Below, one piece after another: positions 8,309 through 16,227 of a stretch of DNA of 18,171 nucleotides. Source of the stretch: Zoogloeaceae bacterium (GTDB lineage: Bacteria > Pseudomonadota > Gammaproteobacteria > Burkholderiales > Rhodocyclaceae); NCBI GenBank assembly GCA_031267345.1, contig JAIRZG010000042.1, forward strand, positions 1 through 18,171, in the 5' to 3' direction. A program made the translations under genes and the position numbers. How positions within the stretch are numbered: the first letter of the stretch is position 1; each line of letters begins with the position of its first letter. The notes below the pieces were generated by a model, which saw only the letters and a program-made list of their open reading frames with translations, did no database searches and was not told the origin of the DNA.

Positions 8309-9481
8309 ATGTCGCATCTGATGAATACCTACAACCGCCTTCCGGTGGCGTTTTGTCATGGCGAAGGTTGTTATCTGACGGATAGCGAAGGACGGGTTTA
8401 CCTGGACGCGCTTGCCGGGATTGCGGTCAATACCCTGGGTCATGCCCATCCTGAATTTGTCGCCGCGCTGGCGGAACAGGCGGGGAAACTGCTGCATGTT
8501 TCCAATGTCTATCGTATCCCGCAGCAGGAGACGCTGGCGGATTTGCTGGCGGCGCGTTCGGGCTTGAGCGAGGTCTTTTTCTGCAATTCCGGCTGCGAGG
8601 CCAATGAGGCGGCGATCAAGCTCGCCCGCATGTTCGGGCACAAACAGGGCATGGACGCGCCGACGATGATCGTCATGGAAGGCGCTTTCCACGGGCGCAC
8701 CCTGGCGACGCTTTCCGCCACCGGCAGCCGCAAGGTGCAGGCCGGGTTCGAGCCGCTGGTTCCGGGTTTTTTGCGCGCGCCCTACGGCGATCTGGAAGCG
8801 GTGCGGCAGGTGCTTAAACATCACGCGCATGTGACGGCGGTGATGCTGGAAGCAGTGCAAGGCGAAGGCGGCATCCATCCGCTCGACCCGTTTTATCTGA
8901 CCGGATTGCGTGAGCTCTGCGATGAGCACAACCTGCTGCTGATTTGTGACGAAGTGCAATGCGGCATGGGGCGCACCGGCAAATGGTTCGCCTACCAGCA
9001 CGCGGGCATTCTGCCAGACGTGGTGACGGTGGCCAAAGGTTTGGGTTCCGGCGTGCCGGTGGGCGCGTGTCTGGCGGGTGGCAAGGCGGCGAGGCTGTTC
9101 GGCCCCGGCAATCACGGTTCCACCTTCGGCGGTAATCCGCTGGCGGTGACGGCAGCCCTGAAGACCATTGAACTGATGGAATCCGGCGGTCTCATTGCCA
9201 ATGCCGCAAGGATCGGCGCGTGGTTGAAGGAAAATTTCGCCTTTGCCCTCAAGGGCTTGCCGGGGGTGTTGGAGGTGCGCGGACAGGGGTTGATGCTGGG
9301 CATCGAACTGGATCGCCCCTGTGGCGCGCTGGTCGGACAGGCGTTGGCGGCGGGTTTGCTGATCAACGTAACGCATGACAGCGTGATCCGCCTGTTGCCG
9401 CCGCTGATTTTTGGTGCGCGCGAGGCGCAAGAACTGGTGGAAAAACTCGTGCCATTGATCAAGGATTTTCTCAAGGAGTGA
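8309..9481 (+). CDS. argD: Acetylornithine aminotransferase
   Basis: A 390-residue class III PLP-dependent aminotransferase of the cytoplasm. It converts N-acetylglutamate 5-semialdehyde and glutamate to N-acetylornithine and 2-oxoglutarate in arginine biosynthesis, and homologues often also serve the lysine pathway. Family signatures: an N-terminus MSHLMNTYNRLPVAFCHGEG; FFCNSGCEANEAAIKLAR; GAFHGRTLATLSATG; ICDEVQCGMGRTGKWFAYQH; and PLP-binding Lys243 in TVAKGLGSGVPVGA, followed by GSTFGGNPLA. Length is usual for the family. The ATG at 8309 is preferred over an upstream in-frame GTG at 8240, because the extension would overlap the terminator, is not conserved-looking, and family N-termini align at MSH; AAGGA lies 11 bases before it. 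argF follows after 2 bases. Lysine- versus arginine-specific roles cannot be separated from sequence, but the argF neighbour supports argD. Confidence 0.95.
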   Translation: MSHLMNTYNRLPVAFCHGEGCYLTDSEGRVYLDALAGIAVNTLGHAHPEFVAALAEQAGKLLHVSNVYRIPQQETLADLLAARSGLSEVFFCNSGCEANEAAIKLARMFGHKQGMDAPTMIVMEGAFHGRTLATLSATGSRKVQAGFEPLVPGFLRAPYGDLEAVRQVLKHHAHVTAVMLEAVQGEGGIHPLDPFYLTGLRELCDEHNLLLICDEVQCGMGRTGKWFAYQHAGILPDVVTVAKGLGSGVPVGACLAGGKAARLFGPGNHGSTFGGNPLAVTAALKTIELMESGGLIANAARIGAWLKENFAFALKGLPGVLEVRGQGLMLGIELDRPCGALVGQALAAGLLINVTHDSVIRLLPPLIFGAREAQELVEKLVPLIKDFLKE

Positions 9482-9483
9482 GT

Positions 9484-10404
9484 ATGGCTGTGCGACATTT
9501 TCTACAATTCAAGGATTTTTCCCGCGCGGAATTTGAATACCTGTTTGCGCGCGCGCGCGCCGTCAAGGACAAGTTCAAGGCTTATGAGACGCATCACCCG
9601 CTGTTTGACCGCACGCTGGTGATGATTTTCGAGAAGGCCAGCACCCGCACCCGCCTGTCTTTCGAGGCCGGAATGCAACAACTGGGCGGTTCCGCCATCT
9701 ATCTCAATACCCGCGATTCGCAACTGGGGCGGGGTGAGCCGGTGGAAGATTCGGCGGAAGTCATTTCCCGCATGAGCGATCTGGTGATGATTCGCACTTT
9801 CGAACAAAGCATCATCGAACGCTTCGCCGCGCATTCGCGCGTACCGGTGATCAACGGCTTGACCAATGAATACCATCCCTGCCAGATTCTGGCGGACATT
9901 TTTACTTTCATCGAGCAGAGAGGCGCGATTGAAGGCAAGATCGTGGCCTGGGTTGGGGATTCCAACAACATGTGCAACACCTGGTTGCAGGCGGCGGAAG
10001 TGCTGAACTTCACGGTGCATGTTTCTTCCCCGCCGGGCTATGAGCCGAATCCCGAACTCAACCGGATAACGGACAATCCGCATGTGCGCCTGTTCGCCGA
10101 CCCGATGGAAGCCTGTCAGGGCGCGCATCTGGTGAGCACCGATGTATGGACTTCAATGGGCTATGAGGCCGAAAACGAGGCGCGGATGAAAGCCTTCGCC
10201 GACTGGCGCGTGGATGACGAAATGATGAAAATCGCCGACGCCGACGCCGTGTTCATGCACTGCCTGCCCGCGCACCGGGGCGAAGAAGTTACGCCGGAGG
10301 TCATCGACGGCCCGCAATCCGTCGTCTGGGACGAAGCCGAAAACCGGATGCACGCGCAAAAAGCGCTGATGGAATACCTGCTGTTGGGTCGCGTCGATAA
10401 GTAA
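9484..10404 (+). CDS. argF: Ornithine carbamoyltransferase (anabolic)
   Basis: A 306-residue cytoplasmic enzyme that joins carbamoyl phosphate and ornithine to give citrulline. The carbamoyl-phosphate site is STRTR at 53-57 in FEKASTRTRLSFEAG; HPCQ is at 131-134 in NEYHPCQILADIFTF; the ornithine-binding WVGDSNNMCNTW region and HCLP motif at 259-262 (MHCLPAHRGEEV) are all intact. The ATG at 9484 is chosen over a GTG at 9478 because AAGGAG (9473-9478), lying at the end of argD, is 5 bases before it, and MAVRHFLQFKDF matches family N-termini. The argD stop ends 2 bases upstream, so the two are cotranscribed and probably translationally coupled. argG, which follows argF in many betaproteobacteria, is not here. 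Length and neighbour suggest the anabolic rather than the arginine-deiminase-linked catabolic enzyme. Confidence 0.96.
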   Translation: MAVRHFLQFKDFSRAEFEYLFARARAVKDKFKAYETHHPLFDRTLVMIFEKASTRTRLSFEAGMQQLGGSAIYLNTRDSQLGRGEPVEDSAEVISRMSDLVMIRTFEQSIIERFAAHSRVPVINGLTNEYHPCQILADIFTFIEQRGAIEGKIVAWVGDSNNMCNTWLQAAEVLNFTVHVSSPPGYEPNPELNRITDNPHVRLFADPMEACQGAHLVSTDVWTSMGYEAENEARMKAFADWRVDDEMMKIADADAVFMHCLPAHRGEEVTPEVIDGPQSVVWDEAENRMHAQKALMEYLLLGRVDK

Positions 10405-10619
10405 GGGAAGCCGCCGCCCTGCGCCTCATCGGCGATGTCGCGCTGGCGCGTGAACTGCCGTTTCCCTTTGATTTTCTCGCCACGCAACCCATCCTCGCCG
10501 CCGCGTGGATCAAGGCTGGCCGCTGCGAACGGGTGTTGTGCGGCGAAGTGGAGCCGACTGCGGATGGCGTTCAGGACGCTGGCAGGTCGTGGAAAACAGG
10601 TTGTCATGAAAGAACCGCC
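10401..10619 (+). other. Gene-free stretch with coding-like composition, possibly a gene remnant
   Basis: The frame opened by the TAA at 10398 stays open through this stretch into the AraC gene. Its translation looks protein-like, for example DVALARELPFPFDFLATQP and then ILAAAWIKAGRCERV. No usable start with a ribosome site is seen, and I do not recognise the family. It could be the decayed end of a gene that once followed argF, or a chance open frame in GC-rich DNA. No terminator after argF is obvious here. Confidence 0.3.
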
Positions 10620-11585
10620 ATGCTGATCGAACCGGATCAAACGGATCGCCATCGCCGCAAGGAGACCGAACAACTCCGCGCCAGCCTTGCGCCCCTTGTC
10701 GCGGCCTTCGTCGGGGATGGAGAGGAACGCGGCTGCCTCCTTGCCGGTTTGACCTTTGCGAAGGTCAGAGCGCCTACGCCGCCTGCGTCTTATCTGTACG
10801 ACCCCTGCATCTCGATGATCATTCGCGGCAGGAAGCGCGTTCAGCTTGGTGGAACCACCTACGTTTACGACGAATCCCGTTTCCTGCTGACAGCAGTCAA
10901 CCTCCCGACGGTAACGGAAGTACTGGAAGCCAGTCCCGAAAAGCCCTATCTCTCGTTGCTCATGCGGCTGGATCTGCAAGCCGCCCGGCAAATGATCGCG
11001 GACGTGGATACGCATGAAGCGGACATGTCCGCAGGCGGAACGGCCATGGCGACCGGTCCTGCCAGCATCGAACTTTTCGACGCCATCAAGCGGCTGGTCG
11101 ATCTGCTCGCCAAGCCCAGGGATCTTGCGTATCTGGGCGCATTGATCCAAAGGGAAATCCTCTATCGCATTCTCACAAGCCCGGCTGGCGCGCGCTTTCG
11201 CGAAACGGTTCTGCTCGGCACGCAAAGCCAGAGAACCGCCAAAGCGATAGCCTGGCTGCGGGAAAACTACATGCAGCCGTTCAGGATCAGGAATTTGGCG
11301 GAGATGGCGGGTATGGGTATATCCACGCTGCATCATCATTTCCGCGCCATGACCTCGATGAGTCCTTTGCGCTACCAGAAGCATCTGCGCTTGCATGAGG
11401 CCCGCCGCATTCTGCTGGGCGAAAACGTGGATGCCCTCACTGCGGCAGTGCGCGTCGGCTATGAAAGCGCCTCGCAGTTCAATCGCGAGTACCGGCGCAT
11501 GTTCGGCGCGCCACCCATCCGCGACGTGACGCCGCTACGGACTATCCGGGGTACGCAGGAACAAGGTGGATTGGGGAAGGGATAG
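10620..11585 (+). CDS. AraC-family transcriptional regulator with AraC_N domain
   Basis: A 321-residue predicted DNA-binding regulator. The N-terminal half (about 35-190) matches the AraC_N cupin-like domain, with YDPCISMIIRGRKRVQLGG, then YVYDESRFLLTAVNLP and EASPEKPYLSLLMRLD. The C-terminal double helix-turn-helix (about 201-305) includes RIRNLAEMAGMGISTLHHHF, MSPLRYQKHLRLHEAR and VGYESASQFNREYRRMFG. The ATG at 10620 is chosen because homologues begin near this point, and an in-frame ATG at 10533 would add 29 residues with no family resemblance; the ribosome site is weak. Regulators of this subgroup commonly sit beside aldo-keto reductase or short-chain dehydrogenase genes and control them. 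Here the dehydrogenase at 11697-12725 converges on it and is the likeliest target. The inducer is unknown. Confidence 0.9.
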   Translation: MLIEPDQTDRHRRKETEQLRASLAPLVAAFVGDGEERGCLLAGLTFAKVRAPTPPASYLYDPCISMIIRGRKRVQLGGTTYVYDESRFLLTAVNLPTVTEVLEASPEKPYLSLLMRLDLQAARQMIADVDTHEADMSAGGTAMATGPASIELFDAIKRLVDLLAKPRDLAYLGALIQREILYRILTSPAGARFRETVLLGTQSQRTAKAIAWLRENYMQPFRIRNLAEMAGMGISTLHHHFRAMTSMSPLRYQKHLRLHEARRILLGENVDALTAAVRVGYESASQFNREYRRMFGAPPIRDVTPLRTIRGTQEQGGLGKG

Positions 11586-11609
11586 GCAGACCTGTTTCCC
11601 GCCCTGAAA

Positions 11610-11678
11610 GGACATGCCTCCCTTCCCCTTTATTCACTCCCCTTGTGGGAGAGGGGTGAAAAGGGGAGGGAACTGTCC
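11610..11678. repeat. Imperfect palindromic repeat between the convergent AraC and dehydrogenase genes
   Basis: The 69-base segment begins GGACA (11610-11614) and ends TGTCC (11674-11678). Inside, a CCCTTCCCCTTT...CACTCCCC arm (about 11620-11642) pairs imperfectly with GGGGTGAAAAGGGGAGGG (11653-11670). The outer 18 bases of the right arm, AAGGGGAGGGAACTGTCC, are the exact reverse complement of 17850-17867. The place between convergent genes suits a bidirectional terminator. The recurrence suggests a small dispersed REP-like element. Confidence 0.6.
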
Positions 11679-11696
11679 ATCGCGCTCCTACCGTGC

Positions 11697-12725
11697 CTAG
11701 AGTCGTCCGCCATCGGCGGACCAGGTGCTTCCGGTGACGTAGCTGCTCGCGTCTTCCGCCAGGATGACATAAAGCGGGGCCAACTCCACCGGCTGGCCTA
11801 TGCGTCCGAGCGGCGTCGAAGCGTTGAGGCTCGAAACGTTGTCGTCGGGAGCGCCGAAATAAACTTGCATTGGCGTCCAGAACGGGCCGGGAGCGACACC
11901 GTTCACGCGGATGCCACGTTTGGCGACCTGTTTCGCAAGCGCGCTGGTGAAGGCGACAATCGCGGCTTTTGTGGCGCTGTAACCGAGGAAGGCGTCGCTG
12001 GGCGAAAAGGCGGTGACGGAACTCGTGAATACGATGACGCTGCCCGGCTTCATCACCGCGATGGCGGCCTTCGACAACCAGAACGGCGCATACAGGTTGG
12101 TCTTGATCGTCTGGTCGAACTTCTCGCTCGGATGTTCGAGAATGTCGGGCAGGAACCAGCCATAGCCAGCGTTGTTGACAAGGATGTCGAGACCGCCGAG
12201 TTCGCGTTCCGTGCGGGCGACTAGACTCCTGCAAAACGCCTCGGCGCGAAGGTCGCCGGGAATTGCGATGGCTTTCCGGCCTTCGCGGTGGATGAGGCCG
12301 ATCACCTCCGCCGCGTCGTCTTCCTCCTGCGGCAGATAGTTGATCGCGACATCGGCGCCTTCGCGCGCATAGGCGATGCTTACCGCACGACCAATGCCGG
12401 AATCGCCGCCCGTGACCAAGGCGCGACGCCCGGCAAGACGCCCGGTTCCCCGGTAACTCGTTTCTCCGCAGTCGGGTCGCGGCGTCATGTCGCGTTGGAG
12501 ACCGGGCCAGGCCTGCGCCTGCGTCGGCTGATCGTTCGGAAATTTGGCGCGCGGGTCTTTTATCGGCGGAACACTGCCGGATGCTTGCGTCGCCGCGTTT
12601 TCCGCCATTGTCGGCAGGGCTGCCGCCGCCAACCCGACAATCGCCACGCCCTTCATCATGGAACGACGGCTCATTAATGCCGTCTTCGCCGTTTGGGTAT
12701 CGGTTTCTGTTGTTTTTTCAGCCAT
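11697..12725 (-). CDS. Tat-signal short-chain dehydrogenase/reductase (YghA-like)
   Basis: A 342-residue classical SDR, expected to oxidise or reduce an alcohol or carbonyl with NAD(P)(H). The nucleotide-binding TGGDSGIG is at 105-112, NNAG at 184-187, and the catalytic Ser236 (VFTSSVTAF), Tyr249 and Lys253 (YSATK) are intact. The block QRDMTPRPDCGETSYRGTGR before the Rossmann fold, and VAPGPFWTPMQ after it, mark the YghA/YdaD-like subgroup, whose substrate is poorly defined. The N-terminal 45 residues contain SRRSMMKGVAIVGLAAAALP, a twin-arginine export signal, so the enzyme may be periplasmic. AAGGAG lies 7 bases before the ATG at 12725. The downstream neighbour is a convergent AraC regulator. 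A perfect CTGGA-CAGT-TCCAG palindrome sits 27-40 bases upstream of the start. Confidence 0.93.
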   Translation of the reverse strand: MAEKTTETDTQTAKTALMSRRSMMKGVAIVGLAAAALPTMAENAATQASGSVPPIKDPRAKFPNDQPTQAQAWPGLQRDMTPRPDCGETSYRGTGRLAGRRALVTGGDSGIGRAVSIAYAREGADVAINYLPQEEDDAAEVIGLIHREGRKAIAIPGDLRAEAFCRSLVARTERELGGLDILVNNAGYGWFLPDILEHPSEKFDQTIKTNLYAPFWLSKAAIAVMKPGSVIVFTSSVTAFSPSDAFLGYSATKAAIVAFTSALAKQVAKRGIRVNGVAPGPFWTPMQVYFGAPDDNVSSLNASTPLGRIGQPVELAPLYVILAEDASSYVTGSTWSADGGRL

Positions 12726-12751
12726 CCTGATTCTCCTTTTTTAATCGGCGT

Positions 12752-12765
12752 CTGGACAGTTCCAG
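12752..12765. promoter_or_regulatory. Palindrome upstream of the dehydrogenase, candidate operator
   Basis: CTGGA (12752-12756) and TCCAG (12761-12765) are perfect complements around CAGT. The site includes GGACAGTTCC (12754-12763), the inverse of GGAACTGTCC at 11669-11678 on the other side of the gene. It could be a regulator site or a partial copy of the dispersed repeat. Confidence 0.3.
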
Positions 12766-12876
12766 CCCTGCCACCTGCTCCTAAAATTACCGGAATGCCA
12801 GTATCGCCAGGATGCACATTGCAGCGAGAGCCTGATCCTTCCTGATCATTGCCCAATCGTCTGAACTGGCGGCCTG

Positions 12877-12885
12877 TTATCCACA
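12877..12885 (+). promoter_or_regulatory. Consensus DnaA box
   Basis: TTATCCACA matches the strict DnaA 9-mer TTATNCACA. Two GATC sites lie just upstream near 12833 and 12844. A lone box with no AT-rich unwinding region does not indicate an origin; it may be chance or a DnaA-responsive control site. Confidence 0.3.
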
Positions 12886-12912
12886 AACTTCGGACACGCA
12901 ACAGGGTTTGCG

Positions 12913-12929
12913 CGGACAGATACTGTCCG
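12913..12929. promoter_or_regulatory. Perfect palindrome, candidate operator for the DUF2339 operon
   Basis: CGGACAG (12913-12919) and CTGTCCG (12923-12929) are exact complements around ATA. The site lies about 40 bases before the possible -10 box TACAAT and 119 bases before the DUF2339 ATG, and is a plausible dimeric regulator site. The regulator is unknown. Confidence 0.35.
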
Positions 12930-13047
12930 TAAATTGGCGCGGCGGTTTTTCCGGATGCGATTTCCGTTACAATCGACGCGCTGAATTGTCATTTCTGGCG
13001 CAGGTATCAGCCTGGGCGGGAAGGTCATTGAAAGGCAGGTGCTTGAA

Positions 13048-16000
13048 ATGGGTTTTTCCATACTGGTTGCTCTGGCTATCGTTCCGGTGTTCTTTTATCA
13101 CCGGATCGCCGGACGGGTGCGGGAGTTGCAGATGCATAACGCAAAACTGCAAATGCAACTGAATGCGCTGGACAAACGCGGCGAGCAGACGCGGCAAAGT
13201 CTGGACGCGCGTCTGACGCGGCTTGAAGACCATACGATCGCCGCGCGGGACGGGGCCGACGCGGCGGTTTCCGTTGCCCCTGCCGTCGTCGCCGCGCCGG
13301 ATGTCCCGCAAGCGAAAGCGTTTGAGTTCGATACGCCTGCAAAGGCGCTCGCGCCGGAGCCTGAAACGGAAAAACTGGTTGAGGCCATCAGCGCCTATTA
13401 TTCCCACGAAGAAAAAGCGGCAGGGCAGGCGCCAGCAACGCCGCCCGCAAGCGCGTCGTATGCTCCGTCCGAAGCGGGTTTTCCGGAACACGCTTTCGCG
13501 GCGGCCAAAGATTGGGTGTTGGGCGGCAATCCCCTGCTGCGCGTGGGGGTGGCCCTGCTTTTTTTCGGTCTGGCTTTTTTGCTGCGCTACGCCGCCGAGC
13601 AGTTTTCCCCGCCAGTGGAATATCGCTATATCGGCGTGGCCTTGACCGCGCTGGTATTGCTGACGCTGGGCTGGCGCTTGCGGCGGGAAAAACCGGCCTA
13701 TGGCCTGATGCTGCAAGGCGCGGGAATTGCCGTGCTTTATCTGACCACCTTTGCCGCCATGCGTCTGCATCCCCTGCTGGCGCCCGGCGCGGCTTTCGGC
13801 ATCCTGATTCTGGTCACGGCCTGTTCGGCGTTGCTGGCGGTAGCGCAAAACGCGCTGGGGCTGGCGATGGCAGCGGCATTGGGCGGATTCGCCGCGCCAA
13901 TCCTGACCTCCACGGGCAGCGGCAATCATGTGGCGCTGTTCAGCTATTTCGCGATCCTGAACACCGGCATCCTGCTGATTGCCTGGTTCAAGGCGTGGCG
14001 CTCGCTGAACCTGATCGGTTTTATCGGCACTTTCGGCATCGGTTTTGCGTGGGGCCTGCGCGCCTATAACCCCGCGCTTTTCGCCAGCACCGAGCCGTTT
14101 TTGTTGCTGTTTTTCCTGATGTACGTCGGCATTGGTTTGTTGTTTGCCCGAAAGAAGCCGCTGGAAGCCTTGAGCGCGCCGGACAGGGACGGGCGCGACA
14201 TTCTGGCGCACTGGTCGCGCAGTCAGGCGGATTATGTGGATGGCGTACTGATGTTCGGCCCGCCGCTGGCGGGATTCGGTCTGCAATGTGCGGTTATCGA
14301 GCACATTGAATACGGCATGGCTTTTTCGGCGTTGCTGGCGGGGCTGTTCTACATGCTGTTGGCGATTTTCCTGCACCGGCGGGCGTTGTCGAACCGGGGT
14401 GATCTGCTCGTGGAAATCTGTCTGGCGCTGGGGGTGGTTTTTGGAACACTAACGATTCCGCTGGCGCTGGATGCGCAGTGGACTTCGGCGGCCTGGGCGG
14501 TGGAAGGCGCGGGCATTTACTGGATCGGCTTGCGCCAGTCGCGGCGGCTGGCGCGGGTTGCCGCGTTCCTGTTGATCGCGGTTGCGGCATTGACGTATCT
14601 GAATGATGTGGGCGCGGGCAGCGTTGCCTTGCTGACGGGTTCGCCACTGGGCGCGGCGATGCTCGGCGCGGCCTTGTTGTTTTGCCATCGCTGCCTGCGT
14701 CTTTGCCCGCAGGAAAAGCTGCGCGCCTGGGAAACCGCCTGTCTGCCGGTTCTGGCGGTTTCGGGACTGGCCTTTCTGTATTTGATCGCGCCGTTGTGTT
14801 TCGACCTGGATCTTGCCGTCATCACCTGGGCGTTGGCGGGACTGGCGACGTTCTTTGTCGGCTTGCGTCTGGCGTCGCGTCCATTCCTGTTCTGCGCGTT
14901 GGGCATACAGCTTCTGGGCGGCCTGATCTTTCTGTCGCAGGGGACGGGATCGGGCGCTTATGCCGCCGCCGAAGGAGCGACGCCTCTGGCGCATTTCGGC
15001 TTCTGGACGCCCGCTGCGTTGTCGTTGGCGGCATTGGCGGGCGCATGGCGCATGACGCGCGCAGTGGCGGTCGCGGACGCCAATCCGCTTCCTGTTTTCA
15101 GCCCTCTGCTTCTCTTGTGGAGCGTCGGCTGGTGGGTATGGACGGTCATTGGCGAAAGCGCGCGTTTCGCGCCAGACGGGAGTTTTGAGCATATCGCGCT
15201 GCTGGTACTGTCCGCGAGCGCGATATTCTGGATGGGTTTGGCGCGACGTGCGCAGTGGCGCAATCTGGCGCTGGCCTGCCTGTTGCCGCTGGTGGTGGCG
15301 GCATGGGGGATATTGCGCGGCGCGGGATCGTTGCTGGCGTATCCGGGCATGTGGACGTGGTCGCTGTTCTTTGTCGCGCATTTCCTGATTCTGCGCCGTC
15401 TCGCGGCGCTGCTGCCGGAGCGGATATTGACCGGAGCGCATGTGTTGGGTTGCTGGCTGTTGGTCGGCGTACTGTCGCTGACGGTCTGCGACCTGACGCA
15501 AAACCTGGTCGCGGCCTGGAACGCTTGGCGTTGGTTGGGCTGGGCGCTCGCGCCCGCTCTCTATTTGCTGGCGATGGCCAGCAAGCGTGACTGGCGCTGG
15601 CCGATTGCGGCTTTCCCTGTCGCCTATCGGCGTCATGCCGCCCTGCCGATCGCGCTCGGTCTGCTGCTCTGGTTCTGGTGCGCCAATTTTGTGAGCAATG
15701 GCGCGTCCGCGCCGTTGCCTTATCTGCCGCTGGCGAACCCGCTGGAACTGGAACTGTTGATCGCGCTGGCGATAGGCTGTCACTGGAGTTTGCGCGTCTT
15801 TCCTGAACAGGAAAACCTGAAATGGAAGCTACAGATCGTGCTTGGCGTTTCGCTGCTGGCCCTGCTGACCATGAGCGTCTGCCGTACCGTACATCATTGG
15901 GGCGGCGTCGCCTTCCACGCGGACGCCCTTCTGGCCTCGATGCGCGTGCAGGCGGGATGGTCGCTCGTCTGGACGTTGTATGCGCTGGCGTTGATGATCG

Positions 16001-16227
16001 GCGGCAACCGGCGCGGTCAGCGCGCGCTCTGGGGTGCGGGCGCGGCGCTGGTTGGCGTGGTCGTCGTCAAACTGTTTTTTGTCGAACTGAGCGATAGCGG
16101 TTCATGGGAACGCATTGTGTCGTTTATCGGCGTCGGCATCCTGCTGTTGGTCGTGGGCTATTTTTCGCCCCTGCCGCCCGTCGGGGAGCAGGGCGCGGGA
16201 ATCCGGGATCGGGAAGGAAAATCATGA
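13048..16227 (+). CDS. DUF2339 polytopic membrane protein
   Basis: A 1059-residue inner-membrane protein of unknown function. It starts with a hydrophobic helix (about 2-17), then a charged coiled-coil-like stretch (RVRELQMHNAKLQMQLNALD to about residue 65) and an Ala/Pro-rich linker. From about residue 160 to the end there are roughly 30 hydrophobic segments, beginning GGNPLLRVGVALLFFGLAFL and ending FIGVGILLLVVGYFSPLPP. This domain order, and the final motif, are characteristic of the DUF2339 family. The ATG at 13048 has AGGCAGG 8 bases before it; a GTG at 13039 would add only three residues and cannot be excluded. The gene overlaps the DUF3999 gene by 4 bases (ATGA), a pairing seen in many proteobacteria. 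The last dozen residues are hydrophilic. No catalytic motif is visible. Confidence 0.9.
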   Translation: MGFSILVALAIVPVFFYHRIAGRVRELQMHNAKLQMQLNALDKRGEQTRQSLDARLTRLEDHTIAARDGADAAVSVAPAVVAAPDVPQAKAFEFDTPAKALAPEPETEKLVEAISAYYSHEEKAAGQAPATPPASASYAPSEAGFPEHAFAAAKDWVLGGNPLLRVGVALLFFGLAFLLRYAAEQFSPPVEYRYIGVALTALVLLTLGWRLRREKPAYGLMLQGAGIAVLYLTTFAAMRLHPLLAPGAAFGILILVTACSALLAVAQNALGLAMAAALGGFAAPILTSTGSGNHVALFSYFAILNTGILLIAWFKAWRSLNLIGFIGTFGIGFAWGLRAYNPALFASTEPFLLLFFLMYVGIGLLFARKKPLEALSAPDRDGRDILAHWSRSQADYVDGVLMFGPPLAGFGLQCAVIEHIEYGMAFSALLAGLFYMLLAIFLHRRALSNRGDLLVEICLALGVVFGTLTIPLALDAQWTSAAWAVEGAGIYWIGLRQSRRLARVAAFLLIAVAALTYLNDVGAGSVALLTGSPLGAAMLGAALLFCHRCLRLCPQEKLRAWETACLPVLAVSGLAFLYLIAPLCFDLDLAVITWALAGLATFFVGLRLASRPFLFCALGIQLLGGLIFLSQGTGSGAYAAAEGATPLAHFGFWTPAALSLAALAGAWRMTRAVAVADANPLPVFSPLLLLWSVGWWVWTVIGESARFAPDGSFEHIALLVLSASAIFWMGLARRAQWRNLALACLLPLVVAAWGILRGAGSLLAYPGMWTWSLFFVAHFLILRRLAALLPERILTGAHVLGCWLLVGVLSLTVCDLTQNLVAAWNAWRWLGWALAPALYLLAMASKRDWRWPIAAFPVAYRRHAALPIALGLLLWFWCANFVSNGASAPLPYLPLANPLELELLIALAIGCHWSLRVFPEQENLKWKLQIVLGVSLLALLTMSVCRTVHHWGGVAFHADALLASMRVQAGWSLVWTLYALALMIGGNRRGQRALWGAGAALVGVVVVKLFFVELSDSGSWERIVSFIGVGILLLVVGYFSPLPPVGEQGAGIRDREGKS

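Larger units (their letters stand above)
12726..13047. other. Divergent intergenic region between the dehydrogenase and the DUF2339 gene
   Basis: About 320 bases with no credible gene. It contains the 12752-12765 palindrome, a consensus DnaA box at 12877-12885, a second palindrome at 12913-12929, and a possible -10 box TACAAT at 12968-12973 for the membrane-protein operon, without a convincing -35 box. Confidence 0.6.

Noticed and set aside
8279..11396. Minus-strand ORFs opposite argD, argF and the AraC gene
   Set aside because: The plus-strand genes are certain and the antisense products show no family features.
12877..12885. Replication origin
   Set aside because: There is only one DnaA box, no AT-rich unwinding region, and no dnaA, dnaN or rep gene nearby.
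12674..12901. 75-codon minus-strand ORF over the start of the dehydrogenase
   Set aside because: It overlaps the dehydrogenase start in another frame, has no family resemblance, and has no reason to be translated.
12913..12929. LexA (SOS) box
   Set aside because: The half-sites read ACAG-N3-CTGT, the reverse order and wrong spacing for CTGT-N8-ACAG.
12967..15783. Minus-strand ORFs of 469 and 444 codons (12967-14376 and 14449-15783)
   Set aside because: They lie opposite the DUF2339 gene. Their Gln/Arg-rich products are the expected antisense of hydrophobic, Leu/Ala-rich coding sequence.
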